Below the pieces are notes generated by a model. It ran no database searches. It was not told the DNA's origin and saw only the letters and a program-made list of their open reading frames with translations. A program made the translations under genes and the position numbers. Positions 51,429-60,855 of a stretch of 64,000 nucleotides of DNA are shown here, piece by piece. The stretch's first letter is position 1. Each line of letters begins with the position of its first letter. The DNA is from Verrucomicrobiaceae bacterium (GTDB lineage Bacteria > Verrucomicrobiota > Verrucomicrobiia > Verrucomicrobiales > Verrucomicrobiaceae): contig JACKQF010000007.1 in the NCBI GenBank assembly GCA_024232965.1, forward strand, positions 248,001 through 312,000, written 5' to 3'.

Positions 51429-54101
51429 TTACTCTGTGAGGGAGCGAATGCCGCGGGCCGGATCGTTTTCGATGGCCGCAGGGTTCAGGGCTTCGGCGAG
51501 CGAGAGTGCGCGCGCCATACGTTTTTCGGTGACGCGGATGCGTTCTGCGCCGACTTGATCGTCTGCGCTGTTGCGCCGTTGCAAAAGTGGGCCAGCCTTG
51601 GTCCGGAAAGCGATGGCCGATTCGGCCGCTGCGGTGTTGCGAATCCCTTCCAGTTGCTGGAGTTGAAGGCGGTAGATCTGTCTGAAGCGCTGCATCACGG
51701 GACCGACTTCGTTGTCGTCTGCGGGCAATGGCGCATTGATGGTGAGTCTGTCTTTTTCGGCGCGAATATCGAGTTCATCGCGAGGAGAGGCGCCGACGAG
51801 TGATCGATCCAGCGCGGCGTTGTATTTTGCATTGAGTTCCTGCAGCTGGGCATTCATTGCAGCGCTATCTGGGACTGGCACGTCGGTGAGGGCTGCTTTT
51901 TGCAGCGCGGCGACTTCAGGGTCAATCTCTTCTAGATTCTTTGACTGTCGCATTGCGAGTCTTTCTCGCCCACGATCTGATCCAAGCGTCGTGAGGTCCG
52001 GCAATCGCCAGAGGCGGAGAGAGAAGTGGGCAGGATCGTGATCAGGGGGAGCGCCTTGTTTGGCGATGTCAAAGAAGCCTCCGCTGACGGCCCAGCTTTC
52101 GGTGGCATTGATGGCGACATTGGTAAGTGCGTGACCCTCTGCGTTCAGTTTCAATACGCTTTCGCCCGTGTCGAGATCCCAGAGCGTTGCTGCGGATTCA
52201 AAGCCGTGTGAGAGCAGGAGGCGATCACCGTCCAAAAACTGTGCCTGATGGTATCCACTGGGGCCTTTTAGGCGCTTATAACGGCTGCCATCGGCGCAGT
52301 CCAGGAGGAGAATGTCTGGCGTGGTGACTGCCAGAAGACCGCCATCTTTCGAGAACTTGATGCGCGATCCGGGAAGGGCATCGGCGGCAAGTCTGCTTGT
52401 CATCTTTCTGGCAGATAGCGATCCAACTCCCACTTCGCGTTTGGGTGGTCCGGCAGGTTCCCCGACTTCGCGGCGATGGCTGCCGATCGTGAGGAATTCA
52501 TCTGCACTGCCGGGCAGGAAGGCCAGATCATAGATACCAAAGTTCCATCCTTCAAGACGTTCGGGTTTGCGCTGGCTACCGTCTGCGAGCCAAGAATAGA
52601 TGCCGTTTTCGTTTTCGAAAAACGTCATCAGCACGGTGCTGCCATTTGGGGAAAAATGAATGCCAGAGAGTTGGAGTGATTGATCGAGGGGATCGCTGAG
52701 AATTGAACTACCCGCCGCGAGGTCTATCAATTCAATGCGACCCCGTACCGTTCCAATCGCGATCTTCGTTCCATCAGGTGATATGGTTGCCCGTGCGATG
52801 CCGCCACCCTGCGAGCGAATCAGCTGCAGCTCGCGCATCTCTTTTGGGTCCCAAATTCGGACGGTGCCATCGGAGCTCGCAGACACGACGCGGCCTTGGT
52901 CAGGGAGGATGCCGACAGCTGTAATCGGAGCTGTATGTCCGACCAGTTGGCCAATCTCTCCAGGCGGCCCGTCCGGCACGACCCACGCGGGTAGTGGGCC
53001 ACTTGGGGCGGTTGGCTTGGGGGCAGGCGTCGGTGCTTCAATGGGCGGCGGCGGAGTTTTGGGTGTGGTTTCGGCGATGATTGGCTCGACTGGCGCGTTC
53101 TCCTTTGCTGGATGATTCTTGAGCCAAAAGATACCCACGCCGCCGATCAACAATGCCAGGGCAATGGCTGCAAAAGTTCCGTTGGCATTGCGTTTCGGCG
53201 CTGGGAGTGGTGCACTGCTAGGTGCATGTATGGGAGGTCGATATGGGGCAGGGCTGTGGACCGGGGAACTATGCTGAGTGAGCAGGAGACTGCGGATATC
53301 TTTAGCATGCTGGAAGCGCAGGGCTGGCTCTGACATCAGGCAGCGTGAGATGATGCTGGCATATATCGGGTGCAGTGCAGGCTTTGAAGCTGCGGCCTGC
53401 GCAGCGGCGGGGGTCATGCCTGTGAGCATCTCATGCAAGACCACACCGACGGCAAAGATATCTGCTCGATGGTCGGAGAGAGCTCCGGCGATGAAGCGTT
53501 CCGGGGCTGAGTAGTCGGGTGTGCCGTATTCGTTTTCGTCGGATGTAGCGCTGCCGCGTAGCTGCTTCGCTAGTCCGAAGTCCGCGACCTTGATTTGCCA
53601 CTCGGAGGTGACCAGGAGATTGGCTGGCTTGATATCGCGATGGGCTACCCCGTGGTCGTGAGCATACTGGAGGGCATCACAAAGCTGTGCGGTGAGGGAT
53701 TTGATCCGATCTTCGGTCAGCTTCCGGTCGCGGATGAGTTGGTGGACGTTGGAGCCTTCAATGTACTCCATGACGAAATAAAGGTGGCCCTCCTGTGTCT
53801 GCCCAAAATCGAACACGCTGACAATGTGTGGGTGCACCAGTTTTGCCATGGCGCGTGCTTCTGTGACGAATCGGTTGGCAAACTCTTCGTAGCCAGCGCC
53901 GAATGCGGGCATGAGCTTGATGGCGACGAGTCTATCCAGTGCGGGTTGGCGGCCTAGGTAAACGGTTCCCATGCCTCCTTGGCCGATGATTCGGTGGATC
54001 TCATACTGGGGTAAGAGGGCACCCAATTCCTCCGCAGAGGGCATGGTGTAAGTGACCTCTTCCTCGGAGTGAGGTGCGTCTGCGTCGGGAACTGCTGGCA
54101 T
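51429..54101 (-). CDS. Membrane Ser/Thr protein kinase with WD40 sensor domain
   Basis: 890 residues. The kinase domain (about 33-275) is complete: P-loop GQGGMGTVY (40-48), Lys62, Glu81, catalytic HRDIKPAN with Asp156 and Asn161, D174-F-G, and GTPDYSAPE. A Pro-rich linker, one TM helix (about 309-327) and another Pro-rich linker (about 335-372) follow. From about 385 there are WD40-like repeats (GHTAPITAVGIL, VVSASSDGTVRIWD, NVAINATESWAVSGG). The last 130 residues are helical (EVAALQKAALTD, AQLQELNAKYNAAL). The sensor would be extracytoplasmic. It is divergent from the SHD1-like gene at 54273. Confidence 0.93.
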   Translation of the reverse strand: MPAVPDADAPHSEEEVTYTMPSAEELGALLPQYEIHRIIGQGGMGTVYLGRQPALDRLVAIKLMPAFGAGYEEFANRFVTEARAMAKLVHPHIVSVFDFGQTQEGHLYFVMEYIEGSNVHQLIRDRKLTEDRIKSLTAQLCDALQYAHDHGVAHRDIKPANLLVTSEWQIKVADFGLAKQLRGSATSDENEYGTPDYSAPERFIAGALSDHRADIFAVGVVLHEMLTGMTPAAAQAAASKPALHPIYASIISRCLMSEPALRFQHAKDIRSLLLTQHSSPVHSPAPYRPPIHAPSSAPLPAPKRNANGTFAAIALALLIGGVGIFWLKNHPAKENAPVEPIIAETTPKTPPPPIEAPTPAPKPTAPSGPLPAWVVPDGPPGEIGQLVGHTAPITAVGILPDQGRVVSASSDGTVRIWDPKEMRELQLIRSQGGGIARATISPDGTKIAIGTVRGRIELIDLAAGSSILSDPLDQSLQLSGIHFSPNGSTVLMTFFENENGIYSWLADGSQRKPERLEGWNFGIYDLAFLPGSADEFLTIGSHRREVGEPAGPPKREVGVGSLSARKMTSRLAADALPGSRIKFSKDGGLLAVTTPDILLLDCADGSRYKRLKGPSGYHQAQFLDGDRLLLSHGFESAATLWDLDTGESVLKLNAEGHALTNVAINATESWAVSGGFFDIAKQGAPPDHDPAHFSLRLWRLPDLTTLGSDRGRERLAMRQSKNLEEIDPEVAALQKAALTDVPVPDSAAMNAQLQELNAKYNAALDRSLVGASPRDELDIRAEKDRLTINAPLPADDNEVGPVMQRFRQIYRLQLQQLEGIRNTAAAESAIAFRTKAGPLLQRRNSADDQVGAERIRVTEKRMARALSLAEALNPAAIENDPARGIRSLTE

Positions 54102-54272
54102 ACGGGAGGAGTGCTGACTTTTGGATCCGTCGGAGCTTACCTCTAGGGCATAACGCGATGGAGGCGAGAAAAAACGTGCTGACTACAATTAGAGATCGTG
54201 TTAGTAATTGGCGGTCGGAGCCAATGGCTGCTCCATGACTGCGAATTTCTTTCCATAGAGGAGACACTCACC

Positions 54273-55109
54273 ATGAAGAAGTCAGAACTCCCCCGGCCAT
54301 CCTTTTATTGCAGCGTATTACTGGTAGCGCTCCTCTGCACCATCGCTGCGGAAACTGTCCAGGCGGCTGGGCATACCTACACCACCTTAAGGGGGGTGGT
54401 GGTCGAAGCGGACTCTGCGGTGATCAGCGGGGATCAAGTGATCCTGCGGCGGATGGATGGCAAGTTCTTCACGGTGCCTTTAGTTCAGTTGAACCCTGAG
54501 GACCAGGCATTTGCAAAGACTCATCGAGAGGGCCTGGTTGAAGAAACACCTGCTATACCTTCGGCGGCGTCCACCGCGACCCCGGCACCGACTCCAGTTG
54601 TTCCTACCACTGCTCCTTCAGTGCCCACAGATCAGCCTTGGCGGCTTGAGATCCGCACGAACAGCGGGAAATCCAGTAGGGTGTCAAAAAACTATTCCGA
54701 CGACAGGGTGGTGAAGTCTCAGTACAGCATCGACATTACCAATCGGGAAGTGTCTCGCAATCTTGACGGTGCTACGGCGACCCTTGTCGTTTTCGGTCGG
54801 TCTGTGGTGGACAATAAAGAATACAAAGTCTTATATCGCGATGAGTGGCCCGTAACCATAGAGGCCCACAAGTCTCAGCGACTTGAGGGGAAGGAGTTTC
54901 AGACGGTCTACGATGATGCCAATACATTCCGTCAGGGATATCGCCTCCACGGTTTTGTATTGGCAATCCGCGATGCCAGCGGGAACACCATCGCAACGGA
55001 CGCATCTTCACCCACGATGCTAAAAGTGATCGAACTGGCCCTGCCGCTACAGGTAGGATCTATCGTTGATCCCGACATGAAGCCGAGGAAATCTGCGAAC
55101 AGCCTGTAG
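54273..55109 (+). CDS. Exported SHD1-like domain protein
   Basis: 278 residues from MKKSELPRPS, with Shine-Dalgarno GAGGAG (54258-54263) 9 bp before the ATG; the longer ORF start is rejected. Signal peptide up to about VQA-AG. YTTLRGVVVEADSAVISGDQVILRRMDGKFFTVPLVQLNPEDQAF matches the SLA1-homology domain 1 pattern used in PVC exported proteins (DG....VPL..L...D..F). A Thr/Pro linker (about 92-125) precedes a second beta domain (130-278) without recognised family. Function unknown; the neighbouring kinase and ECF sigma genes suggest a regulated envelope component. Confidence 0.75.
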   Translation: MKKSELPRPSFYCSVLLVALLCTIAAETVQAAGHTYTTLRGVVVEADSAVISGDQVILRRMDGKFFTVPLVQLNPEDQAFAKTHREGLVEETPAIPSAASTATPAPTPVVPTTAPSVPTDQPWRLEIRTNSGKSSRVSKNYSDDRVVKSQYSIDITNREVSRNLDGATATLVVFGRSVVDNKEYKVLYRDEWPVTIEAHKSQRLEGKEFQTVYDDANTFRQGYRLHGFVLAIRDASGNTIATDASSPTMLKVIELALPLQVGSIVDPDMKPRKSANSL

Positions 55110-55121
55110 CGGGGGCGCCAA

Positions 55122-55712
55122 TCAAATGCGCTGCTTTACGAGGGTCTCCAAGCGGCTAACACCCCTGCGGATGCGAGCTTTGATAGTGCCGAGAGGTTCG
55201 TTTAGCCGCTCTGCGACTTCAGTCTGGGTCAGCCCACTGAAGTAGGCCAGTTGAATGGCCTCCCGCTGATCTTCCGTCAGCCGGTTGACTGCCTTATGGA
55301 TGATCTGGTTGCGCTCTTTATCTTCGAGCGTTTCGCTAACGGACTCCTCGAACTCGGGCTGTACGGACTTGTTCTCTACTTCGAATTCGTCGTTCAAGCG
55401 GGATCGGCGTTGTTTGGAGCGGATGCGGTCGATGGCGCGATTTCTCGCCATGGTAGCTAACCAAGTTAGGGGCTTGCCTTTTCGTGGCTCGTAGAGGTGG
55501 GCTTTGTTCCAGATTTGGACCAGCACCTCTTGCATCACATCTTCAGCGTCGTGATGATCATTCAGAACCTGCGAGATGGCTGTGAACAGCAGACCACCGT
55601 ATTTGCGGTAAAGCTGTTGGAAACTGGCGGAGTCCTTATCTGCAATGCGCTGAAGCAAAGCGGTGTCCTCTTGGATTGTCTGCTCGATTTCTTCAGGGGT
55701 CAAAGTGTTCAT
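55122..55712 (-). CDS. ECF-type RNA polymerase sigma factor
   Basis: 196 residues from MNTLTPEEIE. Region 2 (about 20-95): DSASFQQLYRKYGGLLFTAI, DAEDVMQEVLVQIW and PLTWLATMARNRAIDRIRSKQRR; region 4 (about 135-190): NRLTEDQREAIQLAYFSGLTQTEVAERLNEPLGTIKARIRRG. This is the RpoE-like ECF subclass with the sigma-70 region 2 and 4 only. No anti-sigma gene is visible next to it, so control may run through the kinase at 51429, as in some PVC clusters. Its upstream region holds 10-bp direct repeats (55819-55848). Confidence 0.93.
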   Translation of the reverse strand: MNTLTPEEIEQTIQEDTALLQRIADKDSASFQQLYRKYGGLLFTAISQVLNDHHDAEDVMQEVLVQIWNKAHLYEPRKGKPLTWLATMARNRAIDRIRSKQRRSRLNDEFEVENKSVQPEFEESVSETLEDKERNQIIHKAVNRLTEDQREAIQLAYFSGLTQTEVAERLNEPLGTIKARIRRGVSRLETLVKQRI

Positions 55713-55818
55713 AGGGGTATCGATAGGAATCGTAACTTCGACAGCAAAGTGGACGGTTTGGGCCAAAGGTCAACAAAATCGTCAAAATATTTGCGACAAA
55801 AGTCAGAAGGCGGGGCTA

Positions 55819-55848
55819 TTTGTCTAAATTTGGTCCATTTTGTCTAAT
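55819..55848. repeat. Three 10-bp direct repeats upstream of the ECF sigma gene
   Basis: TTTGTCTAAA (55819-55828), TTTGGTCCAT (55829-55838) and TTTGTCTAAT (55839-55848) follow each other without a gap, one helical turn apart. Outer copies differ at one position only. They lie 107-136 bp upstream of the leftward sigma gene and 70-100 bp past the end of the leftward oxidoreductase gene, so they probably belong to sigma gene control. The next 60 bp also contain GTCAA-A-rich repeats (about 55769-55790). Confidence 0.5.
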
Positions 55849-55920
55849 GTGGATTGAAGACTGAGCGTCCTGACTTCTCCTCCCATTAAAACGGGTCGCG
55901 ACCACATGGCTGGCTCCGCC

Positions 55921-57012
55921 CTACTCGCTTTTTGCTTCGACTTCAGGGCTTACTGGGGCATCGGCGGCAGGTAGCCACTTGTCGGGGGCACCCGCTTTTT
56001 GCATAACATCCCGCAGTTTCACGGGGCTGCCATTCCGTCTTTTGCTTTCTTCCGCTGCCTCCATGAATCCGTAGATTTCAAGGGTTTGCTGGGCGGTTAC
56101 CGGCGGTGTGCCAGTCTGGAAGAACTGAATGATTTCGCGCAGCATCGGGGTGTAGTCTCCCTGCGACTTCTGAGTAGTGACATGATCTCCATCGAATCGT
56201 GTGACGCTGTAATCGGTGGAGCCTTGCGGTAGTTTGTGCATCGCGTGCAGCGTGCCGCTCCGCCCGTCCCGCCAGATGCCAGCGACGACGGATGACGCGG
56301 GCGTGGTGGTCCGGGTGACCGAAATGCAACCTTCCCCCATCACGGTGAAAAGCGCTTCGGTGGCATGTATGCCATAGAAGTACAGGTCTGGATGAAAGGG
56401 AAGAATTGGCGCTGGTCCATACGAGATGACCGCATCAGGGGGAGTCTTGGCCGCTGTGGCCACCTCAATCACGCCCGGGTACCACCGCAGTGACGAGGCG
56501 CTGAAAATCGGCACTTTGAGTTGGTCGGCCATTTTATAAATCTCGATCGCATCCTTCAGCGATGCTGCGACCGGTTTGTCCAAGAATACTCGCTTTCCTG
56601 CAGCAAGGACGGGCTTGATTTGGTCGATGTGCGGGCGGCCATCGAGACTGAGGAGCATGACTGCGTCCACCTCTGCACACAAGGCCTCGACTGAATCCAA
56701 TATGGCGACGCCATATTTGTCCCGAACGGTGGCGGTGAAGCCATCGACGCGGGAGACACTTTCATCCAGATCCTTGCTGTAAGACGCAAAGGCTGCGACA
56801 ATGCGACCGCCGGGGACGTGGTTCGGGTGAGCCGGGTCATTGAGGCGCATCGTAAACTGCTCGGCGTGAGACGTGTCCAGACCGATGATGCCGATCTTGA
56901 GATTCTGTGCGGATGACTCCTGCATACCCATTGTTGCTAGTGCAATCGCCACCAAGACCCGTCGGGCTTTCCTTGTCCAGCAAGGAATGGGTGACGTGGG
57001 GGACTCTTCCAT
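55921..57012 (-). CDS. Gfo/Idh/MocA-family oxidoreductase, probably exported
   Basis: 363 residues from MEESPTSPIP; the longer ORF upstream overlaps the divergent sigma promoter region. There is a basic stretch and a hydrophobic segment (KARRVLVAIALATMG) that may be a signal peptide ending near SSA-QN. The domain starts KIGIIGLDTSHAEQF, the NAD(P)-binding motif, and has VFLDKPVAASLKDA in place of the common 'EKP' block and SASSLRWYPG. The C-terminal half is the sheet-forming GFO domain. Exported family members are common in PVC bacteria; substrate is probably a sugar or inositol derivative. Confidence 0.82.
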   Translation of the reverse strand: MEESPTSPIPCWTRKARRVLVAIALATMGMQESSAQNLKIGIIGLDTSHAEQFTMRLNDPAHPNHVPGGRIVAAFASYSKDLDESVSRVDGFTATVRDKYGVAILDSVEALCAEVDAVMLLSLDGRPHIDQIKPVLAAGKRVFLDKPVAASLKDAIEIYKMADQLKVPIFSASSLRWYPGVIEVATAAKTPPDAVISYGPAPILPFHPDLYFYGIHATEALFTVMGEGCISVTRTTTPASSVVAGIWRDGRSGTLHAMHKLPQGSTDYSVTRFDGDHVTTQKSQGDYTPMLREIIQFFQTGTPPVTAQQTLEIYGFMEAAEESKRRNGSPVKLRDVMQKAGAPDKWLPAADAPVSPEVEAKSE

Positions 57013-57193
57013 TCGTACCAATCGCGTGGAACGCCGACAAATGCAAGCGTCGATGCTTTTTGAACGCAGAGCAATGCGCCCGTGGCTTTTTCGATTTGAG
57101 ACTTTTCCGATAGAAAATTCGATTTTGAGCGGGGGCGGTTTGTTGTTATCGCGCGTTTGACAGCGGCCTCTAAACGCTGAGTATCTATCTACC

Positions 57194-57880
57194 ATGGGCG
57201 ATCCAGTCGTTGAGTTACCGTCGGAGGACAACCAGTCTGAAGATGCCAAGAAAGAGAAGACATTGTGGGAGAAAACCCGCAAAAGTCTGATCGAGCGTCT
57301 GAATAACTGGGAGGATCAGCGTACCTGGAACGAGTTCTACCAGACGTACTGGCGGTTGGTGTTTAGCGTGGCTACCAAGGCGGGACTGACTCGCGAAGAG
57401 GCTTTTGATGTCGTTCAGGAGACGATCATCGCCATTGCCCGGCAGGTCCAAAAGGGGCAGTACGACCCCCGTGCAGGTTCCTTCAAGGCCTGGCTCCTAC
57501 AGATGACACGTTGGCGCATTTTGGATGTCTTCCGTGCCCGCAAACGTCAGCCGTCCCTGGCAGATCAGGGCAATGCCGATAGTGAGGATACCCAGAGTCT
57601 GACCCTGGACCGACTCTCTCAGGATAAGGACAACCTGCTGGAGAAAATCTGGGACCGTGAATGGCGGGACAACATTACCTCCGCTGCTCTTGAACGTGTG
57701 AAGTCCAGGGTGTCTCCTCGTCAGTTCCAAATCTTCGATTGCTATGTGATGAAGGGTTGGGGCGTGAAGAAGACCGCTGAAGCTCTGGGCATCAACGCTG
57801 CACAGGTTTATTTGGCGAAGCATCGTGTTGGCAATCTGGTAAAGAAAGAGCTTCAGGCACTTGAGAATCAGATGCTATAG
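57194..57880 (+). CDS. ECF-type sigma factor paired with a Ser/Thr kinase
   Basis: 228 residues. Region 2: WNEFYQTYWRLVFSVATKAGLTREEAFDVVQETIIAIARQ, then FKAWLLQMTRWRILDVFRARKRQ; region 4: SPRQFQIFDCYVMKGWGVKKTAEALGINAAQVYLAKHRVG. This form, with an N-terminal extension and a kinase gene directly downstream (start 57956, 75 bp later), matches the PVC ECF groups that are associated with Ser/Thr kinases instead of anti-sigma factors. It is divergent from the oxidoreductase at 55921. Confidence 0.9.
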   Translation: MGDPVVELPSEDNQSEDAKKEKTLWEKTRKSLIERLNNWEDQRTWNEFYQTYWRLVFSVATKAGLTREEAFDVVQETIIAIARQVQKGQYDPRAGSFKAWLLQMTRWRILDVFRARKRQPSLADQGNADSEDTQSLTLDRLSQDKDNLLEKIWDREWRDNITSAALERVKSRVSPRQFQIFDCYVMKGWGVKKTAEALGINAAQVYLAKHRVGNLVKKELQALENQML

Positions 57881-57955
57881 TGGCAGGGTCTGTGGGTTCT
57901 GTTGCGATGGCTGAGCGAGGACCGCTTCTGCCTGTCGATACTTCCCGCTTTTTCC

Positions 57956-60433
57956 ATGCCCGAGGGTGATCCAATTCCGCCGCATCATCTTCCGCCCCCA
58001 TCCGGGGTGGACCCTGGGGTGTCCCCATGGCGCGGCGGTGAGGAAGAGGACACTGGCTCCCTCCCAATGTCGCCACAGCAAGATTACGATCGTCCTGGGC
58101 CAAGTTCTCTGCGGAGAACGAAAGAGACGTCTCATCGTGATGACATCATCATTCCTGACTACACCCTGCTGAAGCGGATTGGATCGGGCGCGTATGGTGA
58201 GGTTTGGATGGCGCAGAGTGTTACGGGTGCGCTACGTGCGGTGAAGATCGTATGGCGGGAGGACTTCGAACTGACCCGCACGTTCCATCGAGAGTTTGAG
58301 GGCATCCAGCAGTTTGAGCCAATTTCGCGTGGGCATCCGTGCTTGGTGCACATTCTCCATGTTGGCTGGAATGAGAAGCGCGGCTTCTACTATTGCGTGA
58401 TGGAATTGGCCGATGATGCGGAGCACGGGCCGACCATGCTGGATATCCATTCCTATGTGCCGCGCACGCTGGGAACGGACTTAAAGCGTCACGGGCGGCT
58501 AGATCCGCACTTTTGTCAAGAACAGGGGATCTACTTGGCGGATGCCCTCAATTACATGCACGAACGAGGGCTAGCGCATCGCGATATTAAGCCGTCGAAC
58601 ATCATCTTCGTCGATGGAGTCTGCAAGCTTGCGGACATTGGGCTTGTCGCGGTATCGGGGGAGAGATCCTTTGTCGGCACTGAGGGGTTTGTCCCTCCGG
58701 AGGGCCCAGGAACGCCAGCTGCGGATATCTACAGTCTTGGCAAGGTGCTGTATGAGATGAGTTCTGGGAAGGACCGCATGGAGTTCCCGGAGGTACCCTC
58801 TGAACTGAGTGATGAGGAGTGGCCGATGTGGCTGGATCTCAATCGAGTGATTTGCAAAGCCTGTGCTCCGGACTTGAAGGAGCGTTACACGACAGCGGGG
58901 GATCTGGCTGAGGCGCTGCAGCAGGTTGGTGTGAAGCGCTCGGAGAGTTGGGTGCGGCGCTTCTCCCGTGCGGCGATTTTTACTTTCGTTGGTAGCGCCT
59001 GTTTGGCGGGATCGCTCGTGATGGCCCGTTACCAAAAGAATTGGAGTTACACCATTGCGGTGCCGCAGCGTCCTCCGCCCGTGGTCAAGGACAGGCCTTC
59101 CATCCCGACCATCGGTCGGCCTTGGCAAAATAGTCAAGGTCGTTGGTTTTCGTTCAAGGGGGATCGGCATGTAGCGGACCTGCCTCTTGAATATGCACGG
59201 CAGTCATCGTTTAATCGCTTTCTTGAGGTCACTCGACGCCCGTTTGAGGGGGATGTGGTGCCGTTCAAGGTGCCGAATGCGAAGGGTTTTACAGCGGTGT
59301 TGATTCAGCCTTCGGATGCGGATGCCTACTGCGCCTGGATTACCGCTATCGAGCGGCAGAGTGGGCACTTGGATCTTGAGCATGAGTACGCCTGGAAGCC
59401 GATGCAAATCCCGCGGCCATCCGGTTACGCGCCCGCAAAGGGGGGAGTAACCGGGGTCCGCTGCGAGATCGTTCGGGTGTATTACGGGCGTCTCAGCATC
59501 GGCTCGACACCAAGTGGTGCGGAGGTGTTTGATGATGGATTTCTAATGGGGAGAACACCCTTGGTGATGAATCGTGTGCGAGCGGACAAGTTTGCCTATG
59601 AGATCCGCCTTCCAGGCTATGCGCCAGAAACGGCAAAGGGTACTCTCAAAGAGGGGCAACTGATCAGCTTTAACTTCAGGCTGCGGTCCAGTGGTGCGGT
59701 GGTTTTTACGAAGCCCTGGCAAAACAGTTTGGGCATGAAGTTCGTGCCCTTGGAGCGTGTGATGATCGGTGTGACGGAGGTGAGGCGACAGGATTATGCT
59801 GAGTTTGCGCGATCAACGGGTGCGGGTGTGATTGCCGATCAGGCGTTGGACGTGGAACCGACGCTTCCTGTCACCTATGTCTCCCGTATTGAGTCAGAGC
59901 TGTTCTGCCGTTGGTTGACGGATCGTGAGCGCGCGAAGGGCTTGATCCAGGCGGAGCACGAGTATCGTCTCCCGACGGATGATGAGTGGAGCTTGGCGGT
60001 GGATCTTCCGCGAGAGAGGGGCGACACCCCAGAAGCACGAAATCTGAGCGTGACGGGGGTCTTCCCGTGGGGGTTCATTTGGCCGCCGATGTCTCAGTCC
60101 GGAAATTTTGCGGATGCGTCCTCTGACAAGACGGGGAAGAAATCGATCTCTGGGTACAAGGACAAGTTTTTGGCAGCGGCCCCAGTCGGCAGCTTCCCGG
60201 CGGATAGTCGCGGGGTGCGAGATCTCTCTGGCAATGTTTGGGAGTGGGTCGCGGATTCCTGGAATGGAACGACCACGGACGGGGTGGCGCGTGGGGGGAG
60301 CTTCACGACGCTACAGCGGGATGAATTGCTATCGTCCTACCGCCGTCGTGTGCCTGCGGCGGCGCAGTTGCCAGATCTGGGCTTTCGTGTGTTGCTGACG
60401 TCCACAGGGGTCCCGGCGAGGCCCGAAGAGTGA
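57956..60433 (+). CDS. Ser/Thr protein kinase with TM helix, PEGA and SUMF1-like modules
   Basis: 825 residues from MPEGDPIPPH. Kinase domain (about 68-325): P-loop IGSGAYGEVW, Lys97, catalytic HRDIKPSN (208-215), and DIG (227-229) in place of DFG. One TM helix (about 339-356). Outside: a partial SUMF1-like module (GRPWQNSQGRWFSF onward), a PEGA domain (LSIGSTPSGAEVFDDGFLMGRTP to LPGYAP), then a full SUMF1/FGE-like domain with DLSGNVWEWVADSW and ARGGSF. The catalytic cysteine pair of formylglycine-generating enzyme is missing near the end (SYRRRVPAAAQLPDLGFR), so this module probably binds rather than oxidises. Encoded right after its ECF sigma partner. Confidence 0.92.
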   Translation: MPEGDPIPPHHLPPPSGVDPGVSPWRGGEEEDTGSLPMSPQQDYDRPGPSSLRRTKETSHRDDIIIPDYTLLKRIGSGAYGEVWMAQSVTGALRAVKIVWREDFELTRTFHREFEGIQQFEPISRGHPCLVHILHVGWNEKRGFYYCVMELADDAEHGPTMLDIHSYVPRTLGTDLKRHGRLDPHFCQEQGIYLADALNYMHERGLAHRDIKPSNIIFVDGVCKLADIGLVAVSGERSFVGTEGFVPPEGPGTPAADIYSLGKVLYEMSSGKDRMEFPEVPSELSDEEWPMWLDLNRVICKACAPDLKERYTTAGDLAEALQQVGVKRSESWVRRFSRAAIFTFVGSACLAGSLVMARYQKNWSYTIAVPQRPPPVVKDRPSIPTIGRPWQNSQGRWFSFKGDRHVADLPLEYARQSSFNRFLEVTRRPFEGDVVPFKVPNAKGFTAVLIQPSDADAYCAWITAIERQSGHLDLEHEYAWKPMQIPRPSGYAPAKGGVTGVRCEIVRVYYGRLSIGSTPSGAEVFDDGFLMGRTPLVMNRVRADKFAYEIRLPGYAPETAKGTLKEGQLISFNFRLRSSGAVVFTKPWQNSLGMKFVPLERVMIGVTEVRRQDYAEFARSTGAGVIADQALDVEPTLPVTYVSRIESELFCRWLTDRERAKGLIQAEHEYRLPTDDEWSLAVDLPRERGDTPEARNLSVTGVFPWGFIWPPMSQSGNFADASSDKTGKKSISGYKDKFLAAAPVGSFPADSRGVRDLSGNVWEWVADSWNGTTTDGVARGGSFTTLQRDELLSSYRRRVPAAAQLPDLGFRVLLTSTGVPARPEE

Positions 60434-60450
60434 ACCTCCCTGAAAATGCG

Positions 60451-60484
60451 AAACCCCGCAACGGCCTGCGCCGCGACGGGGTTT
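60451..60484. terminator. Hairpin between the kinase and HU genes
   Basis: AAACCCCG (60451-60458) and CGGGGTTT (60477-60484) form an 8-bp perfect stem with an 18-base loop, in the 76-bp gap between the convergent kinase and HU stops. Its A...T ends give a short U-run on either strand, so it could serve as a bidirectional terminator. There is no long T-tract, hence moderate confidence. Confidence 0.55.
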
Positions 60485-60509
60485 GCTGACCAGGAGTTGA
60501 ATCCCAGAA

Positions 60510-60782
60510 TTACAGGGAGCCTTTGAGGGCGGAAGAAGGAACGAAGCGCACAGTCTTCGAAGCCTTGATTTTCATCGCAGCGCCAGTCTTTGGATTGCGG
60601 CCAGTACGGGCAGCGCGCTTCACAACCTTGAAGGTGCCGAAGCCGATGAGTTGGACGTTGCCGCCCTTCACGCCTTTGGAGATTGCGGTCAAGACTGCTT
60701 CAAGAGCGTCGCCGGCGGCGCGCTTGGAGGTCTCACCACCGAGGTTTTTTTGGACGAGTTCAATGAGCTCAGCTTTATTCAT
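60510..60782 (-). CDS. HU-family DNA-binding protein
   Basis: 90 residues, the standard length: MNKAELIELVQKNLGG at the start, the beta-arm region VQLIGFGTFKVVKRAARTGRNPKTGAAMKI with the conserved GFGTF and RxGRNPxTG, and the C-terminal helix VRFVPSSALKGSL. It bends and compacts DNA as a dimer. Transcribed leftwards from its own promoter candidate near 60856-60885; convergent with the kinase gene. Confidence 0.97.
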   Translation of the reverse strand: MNKAELIELVQKNLGGETSKRAAGDALEAVLTAISKGVKGGNVQLIGFGTFKVVKRAARTGRNPKTGAAMKIKASKTVRFVPSSALKGSL

Positions 60783-60855
60783 GGTATGCAGTTACTTTCT
60801 GTTCGTTGTTGGTGTCGTGGCAACCTTGCTACGGAATTACGCGGCAAGATGAGAA

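Noticed and set aside
57956..60433. SUMF1 module as the formylglycine-generating activator of the sulfatases
   Set aside because: The catalytic cysteine pair is absent and the module is fused behind a kinase and TM helix; activation must come from elsewhere in the genome.
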